DNA from: M3007 sp040080915
GTDB lineage: Bacteria > Bacteroidota > Bacteroidia > Chitinophagales > Saprospiraceae
DNA: 18,590 nucleotides
Assembly: GCA_040080915.1 (NCBI GenBank)
Contig: JBEBHD010000074.1
Location: 1 to 18,590, forward strand
Reading direction: 5' to 3'
Shown here one piece after another: positions 9,301 to 14,489 of this stretch. A model generated the notes under the pieces. That model was not told the origin of the DNA and made no database searches. It worked only from the letters and a program-made list of their open reading frames with translations. The stretch's first letter is position 1. Each line of letters begins with the position of its first letter. The position numbers were made by a program, and so were the translations under genes.

Positions 9301-9655
9301 GGCGGAAGGTTGTAGCGCCAGTGCAAGTACGCAAATATGGGTAAAAACAAACTTGGACATTTATGCACCCAACGTCATCAAACCAGATGACCCGCAGAAC
9401 CCGGAAAATGCGTACTTTACTGTATACACCACCAAACTGGGGGTAGACAAGATCATACAGCTACAGGTTTACGACCGCTGGGGAACCCATATATGGACAA
9501 AGCAGAACTTCCAGCCCAACGACCCGACCGAAGGCTGGGACGGCACATACAAGGGTGAAGCGCTCAACCCCGGCGTATTTGTCTGGTGGGGCGAAGTATT
9601 GCTGGTCAATGGGCAGAAAATACTGCTGCAGGGAGATGTCACGATAGTACGGTGA
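3323..9655 (+). CDS. Giant Ig/PKD-repeat adhesin, T9SS type B
   Basis: This 2110-residue protein starts at MKKRF, where a classic signal peptide begins (1-25, VSA cut). An upstream in-frame ATG at 3248 would bury that peptide. After a unique N-terminal segment (26-137, with a small 21-bp tandem repeat at 3424-3465) come four short Ig-like domains (about 138-423). Seventeen units of about 84 residues follow (about 424-1844), each with W-S/T-T-x-N-G-N-I-V-S-G, P-T-V, G-T-Y and N-G-C-T-A-T blocks and one cysteine near each end, suggesting a disulfide per domain. A SprB-like segment (1845-1923) and a gliding-motility-associated (CHU_C, T9SS type B) C-terminal domain (about 2012-2110, VYDRWG...GWDGTYKG) complete it. 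The likely role is a surface or matrix adhesin exported through the outer membrane. Repeat units are Asn/Thr-rich with few lysines. The ligand is unknown. Confidence 0.93.
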   Translation: MKKRFTHLTALLISLLFYHADPVSAQGLSAPLATLETAEDVLETAQDATALGHAACILKKTPNCADKTVTLQAFQRIGFTGTENPIVVNWSNGQNGHTIVVSQPGYYNFDDSPFTCDHHQNFTTVDPFFLGTLSILAPPAFCPGFLDVELTVTTDGYTFNSFQWTPNISNQITPVTINGPGTYSLQVVDQQGCPYTASVIVPPSPPILPILSAPSAMCSENDTGFVSVTNPFAAYLWSDGQTTNPAVVYGPGLYDVTVTNMFGCTGTGFIGIQSGDVADLNILTNKDKLCPGDTTKLSLNGAYIKYDWSTGVSAPSIKVSSPGTYTVTVTNTHGCTGIDSIPIFAKPTPLINVETPPFCVGNSTTLSVSGGSFKTYLWSTGDSTKTIIAISPGAYAVTVTSDTLCPAVDTSILTLLIPPNAAIEAPPPLDCINNLVVLDASNSDDSTYIGINWTTIGGNIIGGQGTLMLSVNAPGNYILQLYDSTTTCSAYDTVTVTSIQAFPPATAGPDEMVNCAITSINIGPASDPGIPNLTYTWTTPNGNIVAGQSSWAAEVDAPGIYIVAVTNTTNNCMSFDTVVVSQDINPPTPLIATPDSITCIVNSVVLDGSGSTGNNLSFSWSTVTGSILAGANSSKATVSQAGTYSLLITDQSNGCTATASIEVIQDAQIPLANAALPDTLNCLVTQLNLNGAGSTTGNNISYNWTTANGNIVSGATTLTPTVNQPGNYLLTVENNSNNCTSTFNVIVPQNIQAPVANAGPTFTLNCTVTSLQLNGSNSSAGAFMTYLWSTANGNIVSGAATTTPTINQAGTYALLVTNTNNGCTATATATALKDVAVPIVSIAAPVQLDCISSSVVLDGSNSSQGMPFQLSWSGPQGGIVAGASTPQPTVNLPGTYMLTISNLQNGCVDSMAVQVVQDIAPPNPNAGPDDLVNCYAPSIAIGSANNPSGPNFTLLWTTTGGNIVSGASSNTPTVNEAGTYTLLITNTANGCTATDEAIVTEDFLQPTANAGPTLMLNCTSPGLQLNGGNSSAGAFMTYLWSTANGHIVSGAATTTPTVDQAGTYSLLVTNTNNGCTATATATVLKDVAAPIVSIAAPALLNCISTSVVLDGSNSSQGPSFQLSWSDPQGGIVAGASTPQPTVNLPGTYTLIISNLQNGCVDSMAVQVVRDIVPPLPDAGPDDVVNCYAPAIAIGSSNNPSGSNITLLWTTTGGNIVSGTNSNTPTVDQAGTYTLLITNTVNGCTATDQAIVTEDFLQPTANAGPGFQLDCQQTSYVLQAAAGQGTNLAYQWTTSNGNIVSGASTLTPTVNAAGIYQLLVTNQDNGCTNTASVSVTQNAVVPAASASSPQTLTCAITQVQLNGQGSSIGTGITYNWTTANGTIVGGTTTLNPLVSAPGTYTLQVFDTNNHCSTIANVVVNQNIEQPVIDAGPDATLTCTVLNLPLQAKVLSSSSNMLQYSWSTPNGTILSGASTSTPIIGSPGTYALLVTDQSNGCTATDQLTVANDVAVPIAQIAPAQTLTCSLTNIPLNGTTSSTGANFTFLWSTLNGNFVGQPNSLQPTVDAPGTYTLLITNTVNGCTKTASVVVLEDVALPIAVAGPTAVLTCSNPTQALNATGTSVGSNVQYLWTTANGKIDNGHTSLMPTVSLPGTYVLLVTNNSTGCTATSTVQISADMQLPVLTSAPPGLITCIVKNVPLQATATNAGNAPLYQWNTQNGNIVSGQSTLSPTVNSAGAYTLLVTNTTNGCTRSITVTVQADVTPPSVTISNPGLLTCSVAQLALNASPSAGTSLQWTTPNGNILSGSTSASPVVNAPGTYNLLVTTTTNGCTTSGSVQVLEEQNIPTDFDFVLTPPNCLGKLGIVNFGTVQGGIGPYLYSVDGGQHFQSPASFINLKPGNYTLVIQDVNGCEVETPLNVPEPPKPGVDLTPSFTIQLGENQLLEPILPASFPIGTIDSVVWNPLTDLSFSGTSIQEQLTPTASPLKHTKYTLTLYTAEGCSASASTQIWVKTNLDIYAPNVIKPDDPQNPENAYFTVYTTKLGVDKIIQLQVYDRWGTHIWTKQNFQPNDPTEGWDGTYKGEALNPGVFVWWGEVLLVNGQKILLQGDVTIVR
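5579..6334 (+). repeat. 756-bp module, copy 1 (three Ig-like domains)
   Basis: This is the first copy of a tandem in-frame duplication inside the adhesin gene, about residues 753-1004, covering three consecutive 84-residue domains. It matches 6335-7090 at a constant offset of exactly 756 bp, with no visible indels at the checkpoints compared. The longest match I verified is 49 identical bases (6023-6071 against 6779-6827). Similarity to other units of the gene is only at protein level, so this duplication is more recent than the rest of the array. Confidence 0.9.
6335..7090 (+). repeat. 756-bp module, copy 2 (three Ig-like domains)
   Basis: This is the second copy of the three-domain module, about residues 1005-1256. 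The end points are set by the shared string GATTTTCTCCAGCCAACTG, which occurs at the end of both copies (from 6326 and, with one change nearby, from 7082). After 7110 the sequence returns to diverged single units. Differences between copies are mostly synonymous or conservative changes. Confidence 0.9.
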
Positions 9656-9691
9656 GGCCGACCGCTTCTCGTATGTGATTGCTGATATACC

Positions 9692-9709
9692 TCGCACCAC
9701 AAGGTGCGA
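9692..9709 (+). terminator. Candidate terminator after adhesin gene
   Basis: TCGCACC and GGTGCGA form a perfect 7-bp GC-rich stem around an ACAA loop, starting 37 bases after the adhesin stop. A TTTT run comes six bases beyond the stem, which is short and late for a classic intrinsic terminator. It may instead be one of the several REP-like hairpins here. Confidence 0.4.
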
Positions 9710-9721
9710 AGCCGCTTTTGT

Positions 9722-9790
9722 CATACTGAGCGCTGCTAATCAAAATAGTAGGCCGAAGGCCAAGCACAAAACCTCGCAGCGCGAAGTATA
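9722..9790. repeat. REP-like long hairpin
   Basis: GCGCTGC (9730-9736) pairs perfectly with GCAGCGC (9776-9782), and the outer ATACT/AGTAT bases also pair, giving about 12 of 15 paired positions. A small inner hairpin (GGCC-GAA-GGCC, 9751-9761) sits in the loop. The shape resembles dispersed intergenic palindromes, but only one copy is in this window. Confidence 0.5.
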
Positions 9791-9824
9791 AAATCTCTGG
9801 GTTCATGTTCCCAAGTGGCTGACA

Positions 9825-9855
9825 GTGTCGGGGTGACTGCCGATTACCCCGACAC
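9825..9855. repeat. Perfect 10-bp-stem palindrome
   Basis: GTGTCGGGGT (9825-9834) and ACCCCGACAC (9846-9855) are exact reverse complements around an 11-base loop. No T run follows, so an intrinsic terminator is unlikely. It may be a protein-binding palindrome or part of a dispersed repeat. Confidence 0.6.
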
Positions 9856-9874
9856 GGAAGCAAGGAAATTTTTT

Positions 9875-9920
9875 GGCTCATGTGATAAGGCGACCTCAAG
9901 GGTCCCCTGTTACATGAGCC
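9875..9920 (+). terminator. REP-like nested palindrome followed by T run
   Basis: GGCTCATGT (9875-9883) pairs exactly with ACATGAGCC (9912-9920). Inside, GACC and GGTC form a second small stem. Six Ts follow at 9923-9928, so it could end plus-strand transcription. The inner part (GGCGACC, CAAGGG, CCCTGT in that order) recurs in the palindrome at 11132-11170, so it may also belong to a dispersed repeat family. It lies about 220 bp past the adhesin stop. Confidence 0.5.
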
Positions 9921-10004
9921 AGTTTTTTACCTGTTATGGCCAAAAAACAAAAAACTGAATCTGTTTTATTCGAACGTAACCATATCACCTTTGCATAGAA
10001 AGAG

Positions 10005-10013
10005 GTATCAAAC
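10005..10013. repeat. Left 9-bp target-site duplication
   Basis: GTATCAAAC here is repeated exactly at 10105-10113, immediately on the other side of the inverted-repeat element. A direct repeat in this position is the mark left by transposition. Confidence 0.8.
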
Positions 10014-10104
10014 CACACTACTGGACATTTTGGGAATGAGACCTTCCAGGTTTGACAAACCTGGAAGGTCTGGGTACACGAAAACAAAAATGTCCAGTAG
10101 TGTG
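10014..10104. mobile_element. 91-bp MITE-like element
   Basis: The element has perfect 18-bp terminal inverted repeats: CACACTACTGGACATTTT at 10014-10031 and its reverse complement at 10087-10104. It is flanked by a 9-bp direct repeat, GTATCAAAC. The centre is a near-ideal hairpin at 10039-10071. It encodes nothing, so movement would need a transposase supplied in trans. It lies 39 bp upstream of the DinB start and may sit in that gene's 5' leader. The structure is directly visible; I cannot name the parent insertion-sequence family. Confidence 0.85.
10039..10071. repeat. 15-bp-stem perfect hairpin inside the MITE
   Basis: AGACCTTCCAGGTTT (10039-10053) and AAACCTGGAAGGTCT (10057-10071) are exact reverse complements around a 3-base GAC spacer. 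In DNA this is a cruciform candidate; in RNA it would be a very stable hairpin. No T run follows. I recall similar CCTTCCAGGTTT palindromes in other Bacteroidota genomes, without having checked. Confidence 0.85.
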
Positions 10105-10113
10105 GTATCAAAC
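10105..10113. repeat. Right 9-bp target-site duplication
   Basis: This GTATCAAAC is the exact partner of 10005-10013. Removing the element and one copy gives an uninterrupted site reading GAGGTATCAAACTTTAAC. Confidence 0.8.
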
Positions 10114-10143
10114 TTTAACTTCTAATATGATAAGCGTTGAAAA

Positions 10144-10656
10144 ATGAACAAGGCAAAATGGTTTGAACGAACATTTCCGCCAATCGAAGATGCGAGCGTG
10201 CTTCCGAACATCCTCGAACGACTTGCAGGCACGCCTGCCAGATTGTCGGAATTCATAAGTGAGTTAAATGTCGAAACGCTCGAATTTAAGCACGATGGGC
10301 GGTGGAGTATCAAAGAGGAAATCGGGCATCTTGCCGACCTCGAACCCCTGTGGTTGGGCAGGGTTGAAGATTTTTTGAACAGCGAAAAGGTATTGCGGGC
10401 GGCTGATTTGACCAACCGGAGAACCCACGAAGCCAACCATAACCAGGCCGAGATCGGGCTTTTACTCCACAATTTTCGGCAACAACGGAGTGCATTGGTT
10501 GCCATACTGCGGGGCCTCCCGGATGAAATATTACACAAAACCGCGCTGCACCCGCGCCTTCAAACCCCGATGCGGGTGGCCGACCATGCATTTTTTGTAG
10601 CCGAACACGACGACCATCACATGGCCGCTGTTCAGGAAATTATTGACAGAAAATGA
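10144..10656 (+). CDS. DinB-family metal-dependent protein (DinB_2)
   Basis: This 170-residue cytosolic protein has the DinB/YfiT four-helix-bundle pattern. GRWSIKEEIGHLADLE supplies H62, and AEHDDHHMAAV supplies H155 and H159 in an HxxxH spacing, together the usual metal-binding histidine triad. H148 (VADHAFF) is a further conserved-looking residue. Family members include bacillithiol- or mycothiol-dependent transferases and detoxification proteins; the substrate cannot be read from sequence. The start is the ATG at 10144, giving normal family length. The stop overlaps the start of the GNAT gene by 4 bp (ATGA), pointing to translational coupling. A 91-bp MITE-like element lies just upstream and may affect expression. 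Confidence 0.9.
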   Translation: MNKAKWFERTFPPIEDASVLPNILERLAGTPARLSEFISELNVETLEFKHDGRWSIKEEIGHLADLEPLWLGRVEDFLNSEKVLRAADLTNRRTHEANHNQAEIGLLLHNFRQQRSALVAILRGLPDEILHKTALHPRLQTPMRVADHAFFVAEHDDHHMAAVQEIIDRK

Positions 10657-11084
10657 AAGAGGCTCTGAAAATACGGCTTGCCAAGACTGCAGAAGACATC
10701 GTAAAATGCACCCGTGTCCTGCTCGAACTGCGTCCACACCATTCCCCTGAAATACTTGTCCCGATGGTGTTGGAAATGTTCGGTGAGGGCTACCATTTGG
10801 CATTCATCGAGGAAAACGGAGAGGCGGTTTCAGCGGTTGGCTACCGTTACTTGCAATTCCTGTTCTGTGGCAAGCATTTTTACATAGACGACCTCGTCAC
10901 GCTGCCCGAGTTTCGGGGCAACGGCTATGCCGGGGCTTTGCTCAATTTTGTGGAAGACCATGCTCGCGCCGAGGGCTTTGGTTGCATCGCTCTCGATTCC
11001 GGTCACCAACGGCACACGGCGCATCGGTTGTATTTGAACAAAGGGTACGATATCGTGGCGCATCATTTCATTAAAAAAATTTGA
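10653..11084 (+). CDS. GNAT-family N-acetyltransferase
   Basis: This 143-residue protein shows GNAT fold landmarks: a beta-strand with FYIDDLVTLPEFRG leading into the acetyl-CoA loop R88-G89-N90-G91-Y92-A93 (Q/RxxGxG/A), then helix residues GALLNFVEDHARAEGF, and the C-terminal HRLYLNKGY motif (124-132) typical of small GNAT enzymes. It transfers an acetyl group from acetyl-CoA to an amine; the acceptor is unknown. Its ATG overlaps the stop of the DinB gene, so the two are almost certainly one transcript. Downstream lies a palindrome-bearing gap and the convergent receptor gene. It looks complete and of normal length. Confidence 0.92.
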   Translation: MKEALKIRLAKTAEDIVKCTRVLLELRPHHSPEILVPMVLEMFGEGYHLAFIEENGEAVSAVGYRYLQFLFCGKHFYIDDLVTLPEFRGNGYAGALLNFVEDHARAEGFGCIALDSGHQRHTAHRLYLNKGYDIVAHHFIKKI

Positions 11085-11117
11085 TTGGACTGCTGGGGTT
11101 TGCCTAAAACGTGTGCC

Positions 11118-11129
11118 CCCTACGTAGGG
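11118..11129. repeat. 12-bp perfect palindrome CCCTACGTAGGG
   Basis: This is a perfectly self-complementary 12-mer immediately beside the larger palindrome at 11132-11170. It may be the outer part of the same REP-like unit or a protein-binding site; nothing in the sequence decides between them. Confidence 0.5.
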
Positions 11130-11131
11130 TA

Positions 11132-11170
11132 CTGTTGACAGGGCGACCACAAGGGCCGCCCTGTCAACAG
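11132..11170. terminator. REP-like palindrome between convergent genes
   Basis: CTGTTGACAGGGCG (11132-11145) and CGCCCTGTCAACAG (11157-11170) are exact 14-bp reverse complements around ACCACAAGGGC. It lies between the 3' ends of the GNAT gene (plus) and the receptor gene (minus), where a hairpin could protect or end both transcripts. No T run follows on either strand. The core (GGCGACC, CAAGGG, CCCTGT) is shared with 9875-9920, which suggests a dispersed family. Confidence 0.55.
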
Positions 11171-11216
11171 AGGATGTGAATAGGAGCCAAATTTGCGCAA
11201 GGTACTTTTAAGCGCA

Positions 11217-13637
11217 CTAATTCCGGCTCTTCACCCGCTGGCTCTCTTCATCCAAACCGGTTTTGCGCTGGCGTGCACCTTTCACTTCTGCGCTACCGAA
11301 CCGGTAGGAAAAATGGAGCGTCACCGTCTGGCTTTCCCACGTACCGCGGGCGCTCATGCTCAGGCCTGGTGTGAAGGCGTTTGCGCCGCCCCAGCCAGCG
11401 GTACCGAGGATATCGCCGACACGCAGGCGCAATTCGCCTTTGTCGTCAAGCACTTTTTTCTGAATGCCCACGTCCACCGCACCTTGGGCGTTGCTGGTCA
11501 GGGTGCCCCAAAACGCGGGGCTGTTGTACCAGCCAGACAGTTGCAGGCCGAAGCCAAAAGGCATGCGGAAGGTTTGTTCGGCGTACAGGTTGTAGGCTGT
11601 GAACTGTTTTTCGGCAATGAAATCTTCGCGAAACTTGGCCGAAAAGTCGCTGTGGAAAACCGTTACGCTCAGGAAACCTTCCCACCATTTGGCGATGGGC
11701 GTGGGCACGTTGAGCGTAGCCGTGTAGTTTTTTTGGTCGGCTATGTTTTCGTTGGTGATAAAAGTGGCGCGCACGTTGGTGGTGTCCAGCACTTGGGTGA
11801 ACAAGTCCTTAGTGTGGCTATAGCCAAGCGTGATGACCGGGTGGCCCTGGAACGTGGGGCTGATCTCAAAACTGTTGGTAAACTGCGGGCGCAACATGGG
11901 GTTGCCCTTTTGGTAGGTCAGTTCGTCCAACTTGAACTCGAACGGGTTGAGGTCCTGGTAGCTGGGCCGGTCAATGCGGCGGCTGTAGGTGGCGTTCAGG
12001 CCAAACTTGTCGTTGAACGCATACGTCAGCGCGGCACTGGGAAACCATTCGGTATAGTTGGCCTCCACCTTGTCGCCGTTTTGCGGGGTGCTGGCGATGA
12101 GGTCGCCGGTGTAGTCCGTGTTTTCCACGCGCAAGCCCGCCTGCACGTGCAGTTTGCCAAACTGACGCTGGTAGTTGACGTAGCCCGCCGTGGTTCGTTC
12201 GCGGTACTTGAAACGGTTGCTGGTCTCCAAGTCCTTCGTTTCTTCGCCGTTGATCACGTTGAAAAAGTCGAACGTGTTGTCGGTAACCACGTGGGCCACC
12301 TTGGCTCCGATGCCAAATGTGCCCTTCAGCAGCAGCTGCTCGTAATCGGCCTTGGCCGTGGTGATGTCAATATCAGTGGGCATGAGGCTGTGGTAAATGC
12401 GTTCGCTGAAGAGTACCTGCTCGTCGGGCGAGCGGTAGTAGTTGGGCTGAAAACTGGCCCCACGGATGCGGTACGCCCCCCGGTCTAAGTCGAGGTTGAG
12501 GCTGTGGCCGGTGGTGTCGGCGTAACGGTAGTTGAGGTTGATGCTGCCGTTGCGGCGGTCGTCGCCCACGTTGTTTGTAGCTCGGAGCAGTGTATCGGGC
12601 AGGTTGGCTACATCGGTGCGGCTGATGACGGTCCGGCTTTGGGCTTGCCATTCGCCGGGTGACAGGCTGCCTTTGAGCAACAGACCGATGGTATGCCGGT
12701 TGGTGATGCGCCAATCGGTGCCGAGGCGGACACTGTTTCGGCGGTTGATGTCGTGGTTTTCGGCAGCCTGGTCAAAACGCATGTTGTTTTGCTCGCGCAG
12801 GAAAAACTGGTTGTTGTGCCAGCGGCCGTAGTGGTTGTTGTAGGAACCGAACAGATTGAACCGCTCGGTGCGGTGGTTGAGGCTGAGGTTTATGCCGCCT
12901 TTGGGTGTTTTGCCCTGAGTGGCCTCCAGGCCGATGTTGCCGTTGGTGCCGAGCGTCTTGTTCCGGCGCAGTTTGATGTTGATGATGCCGGCGTTTCCGG
13001 CTGCGTCGTACTTGGCTGAAGGGTTGCTGATGATCTCGATGCTGCCGATATCGGCGGCCTGCATGCCCTTGAGTTGAGCGGCCAGGTCTTTGCCGTCAAG
13101 AGGCACTTCGCGGTCGTCAATAAGGATGCGCAGCCCGTTTTTCCCCTTGAGCGACACGTTTTCGTTGTTGTCCACCGTCACGCCCGGAGCCTTGCGCAGC
13201 AGTTCGAGGGCGTTCAGGCCGGTGGAGTTCACGGTGCCCTCCACATTCAGGATGGTTTTATCGGCCTTCACCTCGATAACGGACTTGCGGGCCGTCACGG
13301 TCACCTCGCCCAAGGCCTTGGAGCCGTCGTCAAGTCGGAATTCGTCCACATGCGTGTCTGAGCCAGCATGTTCAAAGGCCGGTGAAACGCCTTTGCCGGA
13401 ACCGATACCGCTGGCCGTGAGGAAATAACGCCCGGTGGCTACGGCGGTCAGTTCGTAAGCGCCTGATTCATCGGTCATGGTTCCTTTGATGAGAACGGAG
13501 TCGGCGGCGTTGTGTAGCGCCACGGTGACAAATTCGGCCGGGTTGCCGTCGTGCTGGTGTACCCGTCCGGTGATTTTTTGAGAAAACAAAACTGTGCCCG
13601 CGAACAGGGCGGGCAGGAGCAGAAAGAATGATTTCAT
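11217..13637 (-). CDS. TonB-dependent receptor, OMP_b-brl_3 type
   Basis: This is an 806-residue outer-membrane protein from MKSFFLLLPALFAGTVLFSQ; a start further upstream at 13760 would bury this signal peptide. Residues 21-105 form a CarboxypepD_reg-like domain (KITGRVHQHDGNPAEFVTVAL). A plug follows (about 120-222: DKTILNVEG, GLNALELLRKAPGV, IEIISNPSAKYDAAGNAGIINIKL, read in pieces). The rest is a beta-barrel of the Bacteroidota 'outer membrane protein beta-barrel' family, with the hallmark RPSYQDLNPF (557-566) and GNPMLRPQ (579-586). It probably imports or binds an unknown ligand with TonB energy. No SusD-like partner lies beside it, so it is not a standard polysaccharide-utilisation pair. 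It runs in the same direction as the YhhN gene but is separated by 147 bp, so it may have its own promoter. Confidence 0.9.
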   Translation of the reverse strand: MKSFFLLLPALFAGTVLFSQKITGRVHQHDGNPAEFVTVALHNAADSVLIKGTMTDESGAYELTAVATGRYFLTASGIGSGKGVSPAFEHAGSDTHVDEFRLDDGSKALGEVTVTARKSVIEVKADKTILNVEGTVNSTGLNALELLRKAPGVTVDNNENVSLKGKNGLRILIDDREVPLDGKDLAAQLKGMQAADIGSIEIISNPSAKYDAAGNAGIINIKLRRNKTLGTNGNIGLEATQGKTPKGGINLSLNHRTERFNLFGSYNNHYGRWHNNQFFLREQNNMRFDQAAENHDINRRNSVRLGTDWRITNRHTIGLLLKGSLSPGEWQAQSRTVISRTDVANLPDTLLRATNNVGDDRRNGSINLNYRYADTTGHSLNLDLDRGAYRIRGASFQPNYYRSPDEQVLFSERIYHSLMPTDIDITTAKADYEQLLLKGTFGIGAKVAHVVTDNTFDFFNVINGEETKDLETSNRFKYRERTTAGYVNYQRQFGKLHVQAGLRVENTDYTGDLIASTPQNGDKVEANYTEWFPSAALTYAFNDKFGLNATYSRRIDRPSYQDLNPFEFKLDELTYQKGNPMLRPQFTNSFEISPTFQGHPVITLGYSHTKDLFTQVLDTTNVRATFITNENIADQKNYTATLNVPTPIAKWWEGFLSVTVFHSDFSAKFREDFIAEKQFTAYNLYAEQTFRMPFGFGLQLSGWYNSPAFWGTLTSNAQGAVDVGIQKKVLDDKGELRLRVGDILGTAGWGGANAFTPGLSMSARGTWESQTVTLHFSYRFGSAEVKGARQRKTGLDEESQRVKSRN

Positions 13638-13784
13638 AGCGAAAATAAGTTGTTGTCGGTTGAATGCCGGGCAAGAGACCCGCCAACGACCGGGGGGGTT
13701 ACAACCGGGTTGCGCCAATTCTATGAAATACCGGATGCTGCCGACAAACGGTTCTGCCAAATCGAATTGGGGTTTGCTGTTCGG

Positions 13785-14480
13785 TTATTTTTTCTGCAAC
13801 AACCGCTTCTCCACGGCCCGAATAATCAGCCACTGACCGACAAGGTAGGTTGCCACGACTCCCACCTGCGCGCCCTCAAACGGTTGCCCGAAACGAGCAA
13901 TTGCCAACAGACAATCGGACAGCATAAACAGGAGCGCACCGATCAGCAGATTTCGGGAAATATTGCCCTCGAACCGGCCCCGCCAGTTGAGAGCACTCAG
14001 CGACATGGCCGTGATAGCCGAGCCGTAGGCCACTACCGGTAACCGTAGCCCTTCGGGAATACCCGGCCACAGCCAGGCCAGAAAACCGACGAGAAACACC
14101 ACAAACAGCGCGGCCCAAAATGGTTGTTTGCGCAAAAAGCCGCTGCGCAGGGATACCTCCGACAAAAAACCGCCCAAGTAGCACAGGTGCGTGATCAAAA
14201 ACGCGCCCAACCCAACGAGAAAAGCAAACTCGCCGTAAGCGCCATTGGTGAAAATCAGAAAGAAGTCGCCGATCAGGGAAAAAACCAGCCCGACCAGCAC
14301 CGTGTGACGCAAAAAACGTCGGATACCAGGCGTGCTGATCAGAAATCCGGCACAGAGCAGCTGCATCAGCACCACTTTGGAGCTGTTCGCCAGCAGGGTG
14401 TTGTCGAACAGTACGCAGCCGACGTGAAATACGGCGATAGCGATGAAAATGATGTATGATGGTGTTATTTTTCGTTCCAT
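13785..14480 (-). CDS. YhhN-family membrane protein (lysoplasmalogenase-like)
   Basis: This 231-residue protein is almost entirely hydrophobic, with about eight membrane segments. It matches the YhhN/TMEM86 family: SLIGDFFLIF (68-77, D72), FAFLVGLGAFLITHLCYLGGF (86-105, read in pieces) and GALLFMLSD (181-189, D189), the last two being the family's most conserved blocks. Characterised animal and bacterial members hydrolyse the vinyl-ether bond of lysoplasmalogens; whether this one does is unknown. The start is the ATG at 14480. The gene begins 9 bp after the panC stop, so the two are very likely co-transcribed. It occupies the place where panD might be expected. Confidence 0.88.
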   Translation of the reverse strand: MERKITPSYIIFIAIAVFHVGCVLFDNTLLANSSKVVLMQLLCAGFLISTPGIRRFLRHTVLVGLVFSLIGDFFLIFTNGAYGEFAFLVGLGAFLITHLCYLGGFLSEVSLRSGFLRKQPFWAALFVVFLVGFLAWLWPGIPEGLRLPVVAYGSAITAMSLSALNWRGRFEGNISRNLLIGALLFMLSDCLLAIARFGQPFEGAQVGVVATYLVGQWLIIRAVEKRLLQKK

Positions 14481-14489
14481 GCTGCAATG

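Larger units (their letters stand above)
9656..10143. other. Palindrome-rich intergenic region
   Basis: This 488-bp gap lies between the adhesin and the DinB gene, both on the plus strand. It holds at least four hairpin-forming sequences (9692-9709, 9722-9790, 9825-9855, 9875-9920) and then a 91-bp MITE-like element (10014-10104). Strings such as GTCATACTGAGCG (9719-9731) and ATCTCTGGGTTC (9793-9804) resemble intergenic repeats I recall from other Bacteroidota, a memory-based impression. A weak promoter-like match for the DinB gene is CAccTTTG at 9986-9993, one base from TAnnTTTG, with TTTT 18 bp upstream. No ORF here looks real. Confidence 0.7.

Noticed and set aside
10014..10104. Reading the nested hairpin as a simple transcription terminator
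   Set aside because: No T run follows on either strand, and the flanking 9-bp direct repeats and outer TIRs are better explained by transposition.
11193..12488. 431-residue open frame on the plus strand
   Set aside because: It is antisense to the TonB receptor gene, has no recognisable domain, and reflects the GC-rich third positions of the real gene.
11217..13637. SusC-like nutrient receptor of a polysaccharide locus
   Set aside because: There is no SusD-like gene beside it, and the barrel motifs fit the OMP_b-brl_3 family rather than SusC.
13638..13760. Earlier in-frame start for the TonB receptor
   Set aside because: It would place 41 residues before the signal peptide MKSFFLLLPALFAG.
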